Shown here one piece after another: positions 11,315 through 23,259 of a stretch of DNA of 64,000 nt; position 1 is the stretch's first letter; each line of letters starts with the position of its first letter. The notes under the pieces were generated by a model. That model worked only from the letters and a program-made list of their open reading frames with translations. It was not told the DNA's origin and ran no database searches. The position numbers were made by a program, and so were the translations under genes. The DNA lies in contig NC_054565.1 of NCBI RefSeq assembly GCF_017654505.1, positions 6,317,270 to 6,381,269 on the forward strand, in the 5' to 3' direction. This DNA is from Polyodon spathula. Its lineage: Eukaryota > Chordata > Actinopteri > Acipenseriformes > Polyodontidae.

Positions 11315-11454
11315 CTGTGGACACAAAGCAGGGGAGGAGCATCAGGGACATGTGCATACAGCAAAGGCAGTGAGCCAGACTCTCTCAGGTAACATAAAAT
11401 AAGGGCTAGGGCTCGCGCTGAAGAATAAACTTCTTTATGGAGTATACATGAGAA

Positions 11455-11611
11455 CTCAGCACCTACACTGTCTTCCTGCCTCTGGACCTCAGCACCCACA
11501 CTGTCTTCCTGCCTCTGGACCTCAGCACCCACACTGTCTTCCTGCCTCTGGACCTCAGCACCCACACTGTCTTCCTGTCTCAGGACCTCAGCACCCACAC
11601 TGTCTTCCTGT
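11455..11611. repeat. 33-bp minisatellite, about 4.8 copies
   Basis: Units start at 11455, 11488, 11521, 11554 and 11587, exactly 33 bp apart. Each begins CTCAGCACC and contains CACTGTCTTCCTGCCTC on the plus strand, with one to a few substitutions between units. The array fills about half of the 320-bp intron 11315-11634 and ends 24 bp from the exon 11635-11736. As 33 is a multiple of three it gives a spurious repeated reading frame. Confidence 0.97.
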
Positions 11612-11634
11612 CTTATTAACAGCAGAGCAGTTAC

Positions 11635-11736
11635 CTGTTGCGTTTGACGGACACTTGTTGTAAATAATCTCCCCAGCTGCTGCTCTCTTCCAGGTCATGG
11701 ACACGATGTATTCATCCTGGCACATCTCATGGGGAG
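11635..11736 (-). CDS. adgrb2: adgrb2 exon: hormone-receptor domain, first part
   Basis: The exon is 102 bp (residues 498-531), phase 1-1, with acceptor TGTGTCCCCAG and donor AACAG|GTAACTG. It encodes [20 protein letters not shown] and then [15 protein letters not shown], the N-terminal half of the HormR domain that links the TSRs to the GAIN domain in BAI receptors. N-A-T is a conserved glycosylation site. A 33-bp minisatellite starts 24 bp into the following 320-bp intron. Confidence 0.94.
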
Positions 11737-12386
11737 CTGGGGACACACAACAAGCCCCCTGGTAAAACCACAGACACAGGAAACCAACCGCAAGCACCGC
11801 ACTCACAACGCGACTCACTCCAGCGGTGACCTGCTGAACCAGAGCTGTACAAAATCACTGCTCTTTACTTACAGCTCGGCATGGAATTAGTGTATGGCAT
11901 ATAATACACGGGTCAGCTCTGCATTCAGGAATTGCAATGGTATCTAGTCATCGTCAAACACAATACAACATTTTTACTTTGCAGAAGGAATGTCAGCAAT
12001 GCCACCGATCCTGTATTAGTAACAGCGTCAATCATTCAATCAATCAATCAGTCATTCAATAAGCCCACGAATAATTAAAACAATTTTATGAGTTGAATTA
12101 AAATGATCTACATAAAACACACAAACTAAGTCCTTGACTAATTAATTAATTGATTGATTAATTCATGAGTTTACTTAAATCTGATTTAGGTCACTAAATT
12201 TAAATTTTAAAATTTAATTTTAGACTTGTTTGTGCACTTTAAAAATACATAAATAAATAAATATTAATGCAGGGATTTGTTGACCTAAATCTACTGAAAA
12301 CAAAAAACAAACATGCATAGCCTACTACTTTCTTTGCTCATCTAGTTGTTTGTATGCCACCCCTGTTTACAGATGGACAGACTGAC
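11737..12386. other. adgrb2: adgrb2 intron
   Basis: A 650-bp intron, AT-rich in the middle, with runs of TAATTAAT/ATCAATCA words (about 12018-12160). No gene or transposon end is recognised. Confidence 0.8.
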
Positions 12387-12551
12387 CTGGACACTTCTTG
12401 TCATTGCAGGTGCGTAGCTCCTCCCCTGACCCCTCACAGGGGTAGCCCTGCTCCCCCGTCCCCTGGCACATCCGGAACCGCTGCTGCCAGCCTGTGTCGC
12501 AGGTCTTCGAGCACAGGCTCCAGTGATTCCAGTTACCCCACTTCCCATCCG
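12387..12551 (-). CDS. adgrb2: adgrb2 exon: thrombospondin type 1 repeat 4
   Basis: This fourth 165-bp phase 1-1 exon (residues 443-497) lies between acceptor GCCCCTGTAG and donor CCAG|GTCAGT (C at +3). It encodes [19 protein letters not shown], then [19 protein letters not shown] and CNDKKCP. The DTGWQ-RFRMCQ and QGYPCEG words are characteristic of BAI2 TSR4. It is the last of four TSRs. BAI1 has five, which argues against BAI1. Confidence 0.95.
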
Positions 12552-12760
12552 CTACAGGGGCAGAGAGAAAGTGAGAGAAAAGAGTGCTCAGTGCTGACAC
12601 TGCACCCGCAGTGCCACTGTCCACAATACAACCGCGTCCAGTGCACAGGCACTGTCAGATTCATACTGCGGACTCCCTTGGTTATTGTGTGCAGTTAATT
12701 GCCCATCCACAGAGACACAAGAGGTCCTTATTCACAAAACTTTAATTCATTATAATAAAA

Positions 12761-13011
12761 TAATCTTTATTTTTATATGGCACCTTTCATAGTGGACCAC
12801 CATCACACAGCGCTTTACAAGATATGAGACTAGGGTGGGTGAGCTATGCACAGCTGCACAGTCACTTACAACAATGTCTCACCTGAAAGCCTGAGCACAA
12901 GGGGGTTCAGTGACTTGCTCAGAGACACAGTGAGTCAGTGGCTGAGCTGGGATTTGAACCGGGGACCTCCTAGATACAAGCCTGTTTCTTTAACCACTGG
13001 ACCACACAGCC
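12761..13011 (-). mobile_element. tRNA-derived SINE, copy A
   Basis: On the minus strand the element reads CCAGTGGTTAAAGAAAC, then a pol III B-box-like GGTTCAAATCC, then the CORE/MIR-like body CTCAGCCACTGACTCACTG and AGTCACT. It ends in a tail with AAAGCGCTGTGTGATGGTGG, AAAGGTGCCATATAAAAA and TAAAGATTA. It is in the same orientation as adgrb2 transcription. Confidence 0.85.
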
Positions 13012-13918
13012 AACTATAATAATTGGGTTATTTACAAAATGTCTTAAATAATCCAGAAACTGACATGCTCACACCCTACTTTCCCTCAACCTGCCGTGAG
13101 GTGTTTTTTTTCAGAAGCATTGCTGTGCTGCGATAGTTAGTAAGCATGAGAAGATATTGATCTTTGTCGAATTAGCAATAATCATACAGAACACACACAC
13201 ACACACACTCATATATTAAGCAGGTTAAATATTAGGGAATTGTAGACAGCATCCCTTTGATGTCAAATGTTTGTATCTATCCTAACAAGTCTTTTTTGAG
13301 GTTTCTTTAAAAACAGTACAAAACAATCTAATGCATTCTAAACTGTATTCAATGCATCAAATTCGACTTTAAAAAAAATAACTCACTAAATGAAGCCTTG
13401 TGAATAGAGGACCCCATGCATGAACAATATCAATCACTGTCCAATCTCTACAGGAAAGCTGGGCTGCAGGGGACTGTTCCTGTATAGCTCAGGGAGACAT
13501 TCACGACACCACTCCATGAAATCACGCTGTCAGCCTGGGTTGTGATAGGATTGATGAATAGCACGTCTATGCCAGCATTTGTGTATGCGTTTTTACATTT
13601 AACAGCGCTGCTGCAAATCATTATGTCACAGGCTATAATTGCCAGCGTGCAGCCTGGTTGTTATATATCTTCTCATTGCCAATTATATCATGTGTGAGGC
13701 ACTTTAACTGGGAAACAAAGACGCGACTGGATAAACAAGCATGTGGGCCAAAGCCATTGGTGAAACCTAACTATACAATGAAAAATTAAACTCTGAATGT
13801 TTCTAGCCATTGTCAAATCTTTCCCAACTGCTTCTTAAAAAAGGAAAAGGTAAATGTTTGCAAGTACGAAATAACAGCTATGAAGGAAAAAAAGCCTTGG
13901 TACCACAAGATATATTAT

Positions 13919-14173
13919 AATTTTTTTTACATAGCACATTTCATAGTGGTCCACCATCACAAAGCGCTTTACAGATGTAGGCTGGAAACTGTGTATTATA
14001 TGCAGAGTCACTTGCAATAGGACATTTATTTCATATCCGCAGGATGGAGCACAAGGAGGTGAAGTGACTTGCTCAGGGTCACACACAGCAAGTCAGCCAG
14101 TAGCAGAGGTGGGATTTGAACCAGTGACCTTCTGCTTACAAGCCCTGGGCTTTAACCACCAGACCACACTGCC
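13919..14173 (-). mobile_element. tRNA-derived SINE, copy B
   Basis: On the minus strand it has GTGGTTAAAGCCCAGGG, a B-box-like GGTTCAAATCC, the body CTGAGCAAGTCACTTCACC and a tail with TGTAAAGCGCTTTGTGATGG. It has the same tail type as copy A but more point changes, so it is an older or separate insertion. Confidence 0.8.
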
Positions 14174-14281
14174 ACAATCACTCCATATAACCCTAATAAC
14201 ACTAGAGTAAGAGCGTCATGCAAGGGAGCTGCTTTGCACTCCTCCCCTGCCCTCGTGAAACAAAGCAAGCCTGGTACTTAC

Positions 14282-14446
14282 CTGGGCAGGCTGTGAGAAC
14301 GCAGTTCCGGATGTCCGCATGGGGACCTTTGCACTCGGTCCAGCCGTGAACTGAGACACTGCACCGCCGCGTGCGCTGCTGAGTGCCATTGGAACACGTG
14401 ACTGAACACCTGGTCCAGGGAGTCCACTCCAACCACTGCCCCTCCA
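14282..14446 (-). CDS. adgrb2: adgrb2 exon: thrombospondin type 1 repeat 3
   Basis: This third 165-bp phase 1-1 exon (residues 388-442) lies between acceptor GTGTTGGCAG and donor GTAAGTACC. It begins VEGQWLEWTPWTRC and continues CSVTCSNGTQQRTRRC to VLTACP. The glycine of the CXX(S/T)CG fucosylation consensus is replaced here (CSVTCSNG), so O-fucosylation is less expected. N-G-T offers an N-glycosylation site instead. The same CSNGTQQR or CANGTQQR feature is in remembered BAI2 and BAI3 TSR3, which supports the ordering of the repeats. Confidence 0.95.
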
Positions 14447-17029
14447 CTGCCAACACAAAACACACACACAGACGCCCCGCTGTTAGTGCCGGCAGCGCCC
14501 CTGTCAGGGAGCCAAGCACAGGCCTGAGGGCACCTCCTGGGTGATACATACAGGGTCGTCAGGCAAGATTTGTTTGTGACTTTAGAGGCCTGTTTTTGTT
14601 ATATAAATCTGGAGCTTGTCTCTGAACGCAAGCACAGGTTTCTTAAAGCAGACTGAACTGTCTGGTTTTGGAACAAAGAGATGCTGTGGAGAAGGCAACA
14701 GGTGTAGGCTGTATGCTTTTCATTTTTAAGAAGCTTCACACCAGACACAAGACCGTTCTGTGTGAGTTTGAGGTTGGTTTTACGTTGTCACCCAAAATCA
14801 ACAAAAACATTGAACAATGTTATTACCATAGATGGAAGGCCCCAATAGTGTATTATTGGAATGAATAAACTTGAAAACAAGGCAAAGATCAGCATTTATT
14901 TAGTTATGCTTTTATACTGGGGGGGGGGGGGGTAGCTTAAACATGTTCTTGCACTGATGCTAGCTTAAACATGCGAGGCTACGAAGGAGATCAAAAGCCA
15001 AATCTATGCTGAAATAGTGCCCTGAACAGTTCTTGCACAGCAGCGACACAACAAATCAAAACAGGAATTGTAAGCTGCATCGCAGCTCTGAAAATGTCAT
15101 TTCTACCTATTAGGATACAAATGGAGACAGCACATCCCATTAGGTAGAATCACAGTGTAACCGCACGGATTCCAACAGCTCATTAGTATGTACTGGCACA
15201 GAAGGAGGCCGTCGCTACAGATATACAGCAGTGCAGTGGAGGAGTGAGCTGAGCGAATGGCAATTTTTTGATTTAGTAAATTAGGAGTTTAAGTCCCGTC
15301 GCGGATCATTTGCATGGGAGATTTACTGTGGCAGTCCCCAGAAATTAAGAGCTATGGGTCCATGGTTTTCAAGTCAGCCTAAATAAAAATAGAAGGGGCA
15401 GAACCACAGCTTTTCCACTCACTCAGCTGGCAAATAATGTACCAGTCTGAGCAGTCACTAAGACAGAGCCCCATAAAAAGAAGATAACGCTGACCCCAGG
15501 CACATTTTTTCCATGCGCATGCTGAAAGGATGGTTTACCTATTCATGGCCACCAAGAATAAGTAAGCAAGTGGTATTCGTGAGAAAAATAAGACAAGAAA
15601 ACCCAACCCCCATTCATTGTGCATTTATTCACCAGCCCAATACCAGCTGGGGAGCAGTACAGTACAGGTGTACCCATGTTCTTTAGATCTATCTAAGCAG
15701 GTCCGTGTGCCTACAGCTGAAACAAGCTTTCTGGGAATATAAACTGGACATCGATCAAAACGGTACAGGAGAATCATCCGACTGCTGCTCCACTCTAAAG
15801 CAAATCTTTTCTTAGGATCGGAGAGGCTTCATTCTGTTGGTAACGAGAGATGCCAGCCATTCAAGGTTCCGAGGTTTGGGGTTAAAAAGGGGTACCACGT
15901 TGCTGAAACTCTCTCACCAATTCTCTGTCAGTATCACAAGCCTTACACACTGACGCCTACGTGCTCTGTGTAAGATTCGGACTGTGGGAAAGTTGGAAGA
16001 GATTTTAATCTCACTAGGGTCTGCACCTCATGCTCATAACCCCAACTCCACTGCTAACAAGACAATATTTTACATCAGAAATACTTAATTCACACTTCTT
16101 AATAGACTCTACAAACAAGGCATTATAGAGCAAGTACTAAAATGAACTATGAGCGTTTGGAAATCCTGTATACATTCTTTAAAGGGTTTTTTTTTTTTTG
16201 GGGTGGGATGAAATGTTACAGTGGTGCTTAAAACTTTACCATGGGGGGCTTTGGTCCCCTAAAACCAATATAAAGTGCTCTGGGTTGAAACGGACAGCTG
16301 AAACACAAAATGATGAACACATAAGAAATGGGAATGCTTTTTTTCCACGTCACCAAAACACTATAAAACACGTAATTCCTAGAAACTGTCACACTAATAA
16401 ATGTAACACTGAAACAAACCGCCGCAATGTAAAATGTTTTTTTTTTTCACAAAGCAAATAGTTTCTCCAACACAAGCTCCTTGTATAAACGAATATCTCT
16501 GACAGATATTCCATTCCACTCCACTGCGTGCTGTAAGAATTCTCCAGGGCGACCTATAAGCCCTGCTTAAAGATGTTATTAGCAAGGTTCAGGTGTCAGG
16601 ATCGCGTGGATTATGTGCAAAGCAGGAAGATTACAGATTAACGGCAAAAGCTTGTCTTCATTTTCCATTGTTAGCTACAAAACCGGAAAAAATTGTGTTT
16701 AATTACAGTAGATACTGTGAGCTATTCAGTCACTCTCTATTTTAAGGGGCAGCTCATTTTTGAACTCCTTCATTGACACATGAATAAATGTGTTCACGTT
16801 TTGTTACTAGTATAAATTGAAGCTGTTTCCTTCTCTTATACTGATTTGGGACACACTTCACAATACAGGTGCAGGTCCATACAAAGTAGCTGCAATGCAC
16901 GCTGTTGTTACTTTTTCTTACAAATTATATGATGGGAAAACAACTGTTAAGTGCATGTATTAATAAATGGATCTACTGTGTAATTCAGTGTAGTGCTAGC
17001 AGATTATTTCTGCAGGTTATAGTATACTT

Positions 17030-17135
17030 AGTTTACCTTGGTTTTCCATGTTTATTAATATGCTTTACCATACGTTGTTATTCTTTACAATGCTTACCCA
17101 TGCTGCAGCATGCTTCCCCTTTTACTATGGTAAAG
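17030..17135 (-). repeat. Member of the TGGTAAAGCA dispersed repeat family, reverse orientation
   Basis: Plus-strand words CCATGTTTATTAATATGC, TTTACCATACG, TTTACAATGCTTACCCATGC and TACTATGGTAAAG are reverse complements of the words in the 53830-54015 copy. Confidence 0.6.
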
Positions 17136-18345
17136 TTTTAGAAGGGTCATGTCTGCATTGTACCAGAAGTCATTTATTCAATAACACTCAAAATGGAATA
17201 GAAAATACAAAACAACATCACACTAACACTTTGATAGCAAGACATCACAATTGTGAAACGATCATCTCCATAAGACCTACAATCGCAACAGATGATGTAC
17301 ACAGGCTGACGACTGAACGAGAGACATAAATCAACGGGCACAAATAGGAACGAAACACACTCACACATTCACAAACACAAACACTCATTTGAGAGCTTCT
17401 AAGTACTTCTGTTGTTCATTAGAGCATAATACAAAACACCTCGTCTGTGGAGATGCTTGCTTTACATTTATAAAGTACATGTGGATACACAGCAGCATGC
17501 TGAATCATCTCCATCACATCTTATAATTGAAGGCATCAGTGCAAGAACATGTACCATTTGTCTTTCAAATAGGACACAACTCATCTGTTTATCAACCCCC
17601 TCCAAAAAGCAGTTATGATACCTAGCAAAAACATGTTTACTTCAAACATGCTTTTCTCAGTTACAAAAAAAAATGTGACTCTTCAGGCACTTGCACTGAT
17701 AGCTTTAATTATATGACTCACAACTTGTCTCTGTGTGCTAGATGCCTCTATTGTGTTCAGTATGGTTCATTGAGCATTTTTTGTTACAAGAGACCACTGG
17801 ATGTGACACTTGAGATTTTGGAACTGGGACGACCTTATCTGTGTTTGCCCAGCTGCTAGATAAGGGCAGGTTTTCCACTGAATAAAGGAAAATGTATAAG
17901 CTTTAGTTTAATGATCCATTAATAAGCAACTTTAAATTTGCTATTAAAGGTGCTGATGGCTATAGCTGTTTAACATCATTATTTATGCACTCTGCATAGC
18001 CACAGTAATTTAAGCAGTAAAGGCTTTCAGAATTACAGGCACACAGAAAACATGATGGGTGGGGAAATGCAAAATGAAATATAATCAAGGAAAGCCACAA
18101 GTAGCTTGGCGGTCCTGTCTTTCGTTATTGACTGGCTAAGGTTGCACGTCATACACAAAGCAGTCATGCATGAGCTCCGCATGGTATTGCACAAGTGCTA
18201 ATCCTGCAGGTAGCACAACTGCAACTCAAACAAGTGCAAAACTGTCCATTGATTTTTTGCATTGCTAAACAGAGGGCTTGATTTTCAAAGATTCGTACAC
18301 ATGCAACTCCCCACCTCACTCACAAAGTCCAACCAGTTTGAAATC

Positions 18346-18705
18346 AAGACAGACAGACACACAGACAGACAGTCTATTTCAATGACAGAATCATCAACAG
18401 ATATTAATACTGGTACCATAAAAAGTTTTTTGCTATCGTCGATGTATTTTTATTATTTATCATGTATTTTTATATACTTGTGTTAATCAGCCTGATTGAA
18501 ATAGAATTAATGTGAAGTATCATTAAAATAGATCCACAGATAGACAGATAGACAGTAAACCAAAATACATGAAGAAAGATATACAGACAGACAGACAGAC
18601 AGGCACGCTAGGGAAATTAGCAGACAGGCAGACATACTGATGAGTGAGTAGTTAGGCAGGCAGGCAGACAGACAGACAGACAGGCAAGGAGGCAGGCAGG
18701 CAGTT
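18346..18705. repeat. Interrupted GACA / GGCA tetranucleotide cluster
   Basis: Several separate tracts of GACA and GGCA units (18346-18372, 18537-18605, 18625-18705) are spread over 360 bp with unique sequence between them. The pattern is that of a degraded compound tetranucleotide microsatellite. Confidence 0.85.
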
Positions 18706-19760
18706 AACAGAAAGTTTAAAGCTGTTTACACTATTTGCACGGTATTTTAAAATCCTCCGATCCCTGTCCTCCAGACAAGATTTAACTACGCTATTGATTA
18801 CCAGAGGCACTCTGAATCTGCACGCTCCTGCAAGTTCTGGTTTAGAGTAACGTACCACGAACAGTATAGAACCAATGCACACAAGAAAAGTAAGTGTAGC
18901 TAAAATCATTTTCCCTTACGGTCTGATTAGCACCATCTGGTGGTCAAATGTTGTAACTGTAGTCTGTCCAAGTGCGGAAGAGCAGTGAACTTGAGCAGGC
19001 AGAAGAGAGGCAATGGTTAAAAATGCCTTCGGAATGATTTGTTAATTACTGTTTTGTGAACTGAAACCAATAAATTAAGGTAATTGTTTTAATTCCCATA
19101 TCAGAATATTAATTAATAATAAATATTATTCATCAATATTTAAAATGTGTGTATTTAATTTATGCTGGGAGAACTGCAAAATAAAAGAAAAACATACCAA
19201 TAATTAATACATGAATATAGTTACTTTGGTCATATTTAAGCGATCCATTATAATTGGTTATATATGAATAATTTAATAATACATATAAACGACAGTCTTA
19301 CACTATCTTCCGGAAAAACTGCATAGTGTTTTTATAGCTAAACAAAATCTACAATAGCTTAATTAAAAACATGTTTCTAGATTAAATATCACCATGTTTA
19401 ACACATCCCTAAAACAAGTGGCAATGAATATTTTTGTGCAGGTAAAACAGGTTTATTTTACCTATTGTAGAAGGCTGTATACTGTCCTATTTTCCTTGTT
19501 CTTTTTTTCATCCTATGTGTATGTGTGTTGTGTTTCTGGTTTATAGCTTAGCTATTTACTGTATTGTACTTAATTTACAACATCCATTTTCTTTGTCAAG
19601 CAGTATTACCGCAAATAAAACAAAACAAACAAAAAAAAACAACCAAAATGAAAACGTATGACTTCCAAAGAAAACAAATGAACGAACGAAAGAACGAACG
19701 AACAAAGGAACTACTGGGACAGGACAAACAGAGACAGAGAGAGGGAGGTAAGGGGTTAGA

Positions 19761-19780
19761 GGTCAGGGGTCAGGGGTCAG
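19761..19780 (-). repeat. Short TGACCCC tandem repeat beside TSR2 donor
   Basis: The sense (minus) strand has the word CTGACCCC repeated within 20 bp, centred about 30 nt downstream of the weak TSR2 donor at 19800. It is a possible intronic splicing element; the function is inference. Confidence 0.6.
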
Positions 19781-19800
19781 AGAGGCGTGGGTGTACTAAC

Positions 19801-19965
19801 CGGGGCACACAGCGATATTGCAGAGTTTATTTTGCACCTCGGCCCCCTCGCAGGCCTTTCCTCCGTGCTGCGGAGCGCTGCAGGTCCGCGTTCTCATTCT
19901 GGACCCTCTCCCGCACGTTACCGAGCACAAACTCCACGGAGACCACTCCTCCCACAGCCCGTGCA
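19801..19965 (-). CDS. adgrb2: adgrb2 exon: thrombospondin type 1 repeat 2
   Basis: This second 165-bp phase 1-1 exon (residues 333-387) starts after TTTGTTGCAG and begins [14 protein letters not shown]. It encodes a full TSR with CSVTCGRG, the basic RMRTRTC strand and cysteines ending CNIAVCP. It carries the WxxWxxW and CXX(S/T)CG modification motifs. The donor is G|GTTAGT, with T at intron position +3, which is weaker than the GTAAGT consensus. A short C-rich tandem repeat follows within 45 nt downstream. Frame and homology both require this splice site, because reading on from the exon meets TAG within the donor. Confidence 0.94.
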
Positions 19966-22900
19966 CTGCAACAAACACCAATAAACACCAGGGGGCGGTC
20001 ACCAGCACGCACTCACACCCCCCTCCCGTGCACGCGCCCGTACAGGTGCGGCGAGGGTGTATCAGGGGTCAATAGCTACCTGCAATCAGATTCCTTTTGA
20101 GTAAATTATTACAGTGTTTGTTTGTTTTTTCTTTTACCTTACTAACATTAAAATTAACATACTGGCCAGTAGAAGTGTTGTGCTCTGTTAAGATACTGCG
20201 TATAATTATTGTTATTTGCAAAAGTAATATTAAAGGTAACAACTTTAATATGTTACTTCTATAAGGAATGAAATCAGTAATATTTGACAGATCACTTTCT
20301 GGAGCCAGTTATCAGTGCCTGCAATAACTTTTACCAACATTCTAACCTTTCTTTTTTTTAATTTATAGCTTAAAAAAGTACAGTTTATAAAACATGCCAA
20401 TACTGATTACAACCCACATGCAATACATGTTTCCAACACCACAGGAGTGCCAAGGGTCTGGTAGAAAAGTCAGAGGGATAACCCGAGTTTGAGCAATAAG
20501 CATCAGTATTCATTTCAAGGTTGTACTGCTTTTTTATTATCGGGGGCTTTGCATGTTCATAAAGCATTCTGTTGTGAGATTCCCAGACTCGTAAAGCCCG
20601 ATTTTCAAAACCTATGTTGTGGATTTCAGCTGCTGCATGTGTGTTTTTTTTTTTTTTTTTTTGGGGGGGGGGGGGGTGTGTGTGCACTTTTTCTAAATGT
20701 TTTGTATTAATTTAAAGGGCTAGCAGCTAAATCGTCTATAGCAGATTACTTCTTGTAGACAAAGAGGTGGTCCTTTTTATTATTTGTGTACTTCTTTTAC
20801 TTGACACTATAACGTTTTTACTGGTCACTTTATTCGAGTTTAGTTAACTAATATACATTTACACTAAGCCTTATCAGCCCCATTGAAGATTGAGGAAAAT
20901 ACGCTCAACACAAGTTGCATGCTTTGAAAAGCAGGACTTTAAAGGGTAAATAAGGACCTTTTTTATTTTGTTGAGTTGCAAGTTCCCATGTGTTGCTATT
21001 ACTGTTTACGGAAGGTGTGTATTTTGTTTTTTTTGCAGGAGTGAAATATCAGTAAATAGAGGAAGAGAAGCACAGAGAGAGGGGAGGAAAGATGGAGAAA
21101 GAAGGAAAGAAGGGAGGGGTAAAGTTTTAAAACAAAATAAATAAAATAATAACAGTTTGAATAAAAAAAATAATAATGCCAATAACAATAATGAAATAAA
21201 AAAAATTAAAAAAAAAACACGTTGGTTTTAGACCTGGATCTTGCTCAAAAAGAGCCACTCATTTGTGAATATATGCATTAGCGCAACTCACTGAACGCTA
21301 GAGAGGGGTAGGTGGATTAAAAGAAAATACAATAAACTTCAGCAAACGTACCTTACAGAAATCAAATAAGCTTGTTCAAAACTGTCACACAAGTGTCTCA
21401 CACTGTAAAAAATAAGCCAATTCCACGACACTGTGTATGTATAAAGTCAGCCCTTAAACCACTTGCCTAATTAATACAGTCAGAACCATCTCACGTCTAA
21501 TACTTGAGCTTGTTATCTGCGCTTTCTGTGGCGTTGCACAGAATCAAAAGGTGACTGCGAGTGCAGATGTTTCCAGGGTGTTTGCAATGATTGGTTTGTC
21601 TCTGTTAGTCAGTGCTCTTCTGACACAGCTTCTTTCATCTGTCCTGGCGCAGACAGTCTCATCACTACCCCTTTTCATACATGTTGCTTACATGCAGTAC
21701 GGAAGCACCCCAGTCTCTTAAACGACAATCACAAACTCTGCATACAAAAATAGAAGCTAAATAATACAGCATGGAATTCAAGCTGACATCAGTGCTTCTT
21801 CGGAATTTTATTAGATAATAGACAATTTGGGACAAGGTCATTCAAGATTATTTTTCAAGGACACCGTTTCTTTAAGCAATATACCAATTTTAACAGTAAA
21901 AAACTAACAAGGAACTAACAGCAATAAACTAGCTGCTGCTTTACCTGTAACTAGGTTGATTCTTGCTAGTATTTTATCATCGAAATGGTTTAATTCCTTT
22001 ACGAAAACCCCCCAGAACACAGCATCTCCATGAATATACCCTGACAAAATACTGATACATTTAGGGACTAATGAATCCACTGCTCATATGCTTAACCCAT
22101 TGGTCAATATTATAAATGGGTAAAGGTTTCAGCTATGCACAGCTTCCCAGAATAGTGTGAAAATATCGTCCTGGCATTTATTTTACTTGGAAAGTGCTAC
22201 ATGCTTATTGGGAGATGGGGAAGCAATGGGATAGAGAACTGATAGGTCTGCAAGAAATAAGGAACGACCACAACTGTTAGAGACTCAATCTCTGAATTGC
22301 TAATCAAGTTTAAGCAATCAGCCAACTCTTTACAAAGCAAACTTAGCATAATCACGTTTGCGAATCAATGCTTGGGAAAGCAATTTGAGATGTAAAGAAT
22401 AGAATGTGGAGAATGGCTCAGAGCATCACACTAAACATTTAGTTCATAAACGCAGTTTAAGGAATATTGTACACCCAACTGTACATAATAAGGCTGTAAT
22501 GCAACTGAAAATCTACTATTTTATTTAATTTCCTCTTGATAAATCGCAGTTCCATTCATAATGAACTGGAGTCCGAGGACACTCAAAGATTTATTTTTTG
22601 TATAAACAAGCACCCAAACTAAACATTTGAAATGAATACACTGTGTGCTTGTACACAGAAATAAAATACATTTGTGAATAATTTAAAATAGCGTTTCTCC
22701 GGTGCATAAAAATAGATTCTATGAATACAATACTGAAAAAAAATAGCAATATTAATGATTCATATTATAAGGATTTGCAGGTTAGTTTTGAATTATAAAT
22801 AACTTTGCTTTGCATCTCGCTCCTAGGTGTATTGTTAATGTTGAAATAATGAAGCTTTGTAAAATGCCACTGCCGTTTTTAAAATCCCCTTGATGTTGAC

Positions 22901-23259
22901 CAATGCAAGTCTTTACAGTGTTGTTGTTGTTGTTGTTTTTTATAATATATATTTTGTCGTCACCAATGTTTTTTACCCTGGTTTTCGCCCCAATTTGGAA
23001 TGCCCAATTATTATTTTTATCCTGGTTCACTGCTGCAACCACAATTACAATGTAATTACTATACATGTGTAATTACAGTGTAATAAAAGAGACCTAAACA
23101 GCTTTTTCCCTGTTCAATGAATCGATTCAATCACTCCGGAACATGCCCATGCACTAGAGCACAAAAACATCGAAGTACACTGAATGGAACAAGGCAATAG
23201 TAAAGGCGCTCTATTATGTGACTGACCCGTCCCCACAGCAATCGTGGTCCAGTCCTTAC
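19966..23259. other. adgrb2: adgrb2 intron
   Basis: A 3.3-kb AT-rich intron. It holds a T19-G14 block (20644-20676), a purine-rich stretch (about 21058-21120), a TTG triplet run near 22918-22937 and a probable dispersed repeat piece at about 22970-23050. No further exon is recognised. Confidence 0.75.
22970..23050 (+). repeat. Probable dispersed repeat fragment
   Basis: The plus strand reads CGCCCCAATTTGGAATGCCC, then AATTATTATTTTTATCCTGG and TTCACTGCTGCAACCAC. This wording is familiar from dispersed repeats in fish genomic sequence. I cannot name the family. Confidence 0.35.

Larger units (their letters stand above)
12552..14281. other. adgrb2: adgrb2 intron
   Basis: A 1.7-kb intron between TSR3 and TSR4 exons. 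It contains two SINE copies in the same orientation (12761-13011 and 13919-14173) and an AC tract near 13189-13208. The rest is AT-rich without recognisable features. Confidence 0.8.
14447..19800. other. adgrb2: adgrb2 intron
   Basis: A 5.4-kb intron between TSR2 and TSR3. It holds a G14 run (14919-14932), a member of the TGGTAAAGCA repeat family (about 17030-17135), GACA/GGCA tetranucleotide tracts (18346-18372, 18584-18605, 18655-18705), an AAC/GAAC-rich tract (19618-19706) and a C-rich repeat next to the TSR2 donor (19761-19780). No gene is recognised. Confidence 0.75.

Noticed and set aside
11281..11598. Repetitive 105-codon ORF on the minus strand (GAEVQRQEDSV repeats)
   Set aside because: It is the translation of the 33-bp intronic minisatellite. 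It is open only because 33 is a multiple of three, and it runs across a known splice acceptor.
19564..20100. 178-codon plus-strand ORF
   Set aside because: It runs through an AAC/GAAC repeat and then antisense over the TSR2 exon, so it is a shadow of the real exon.
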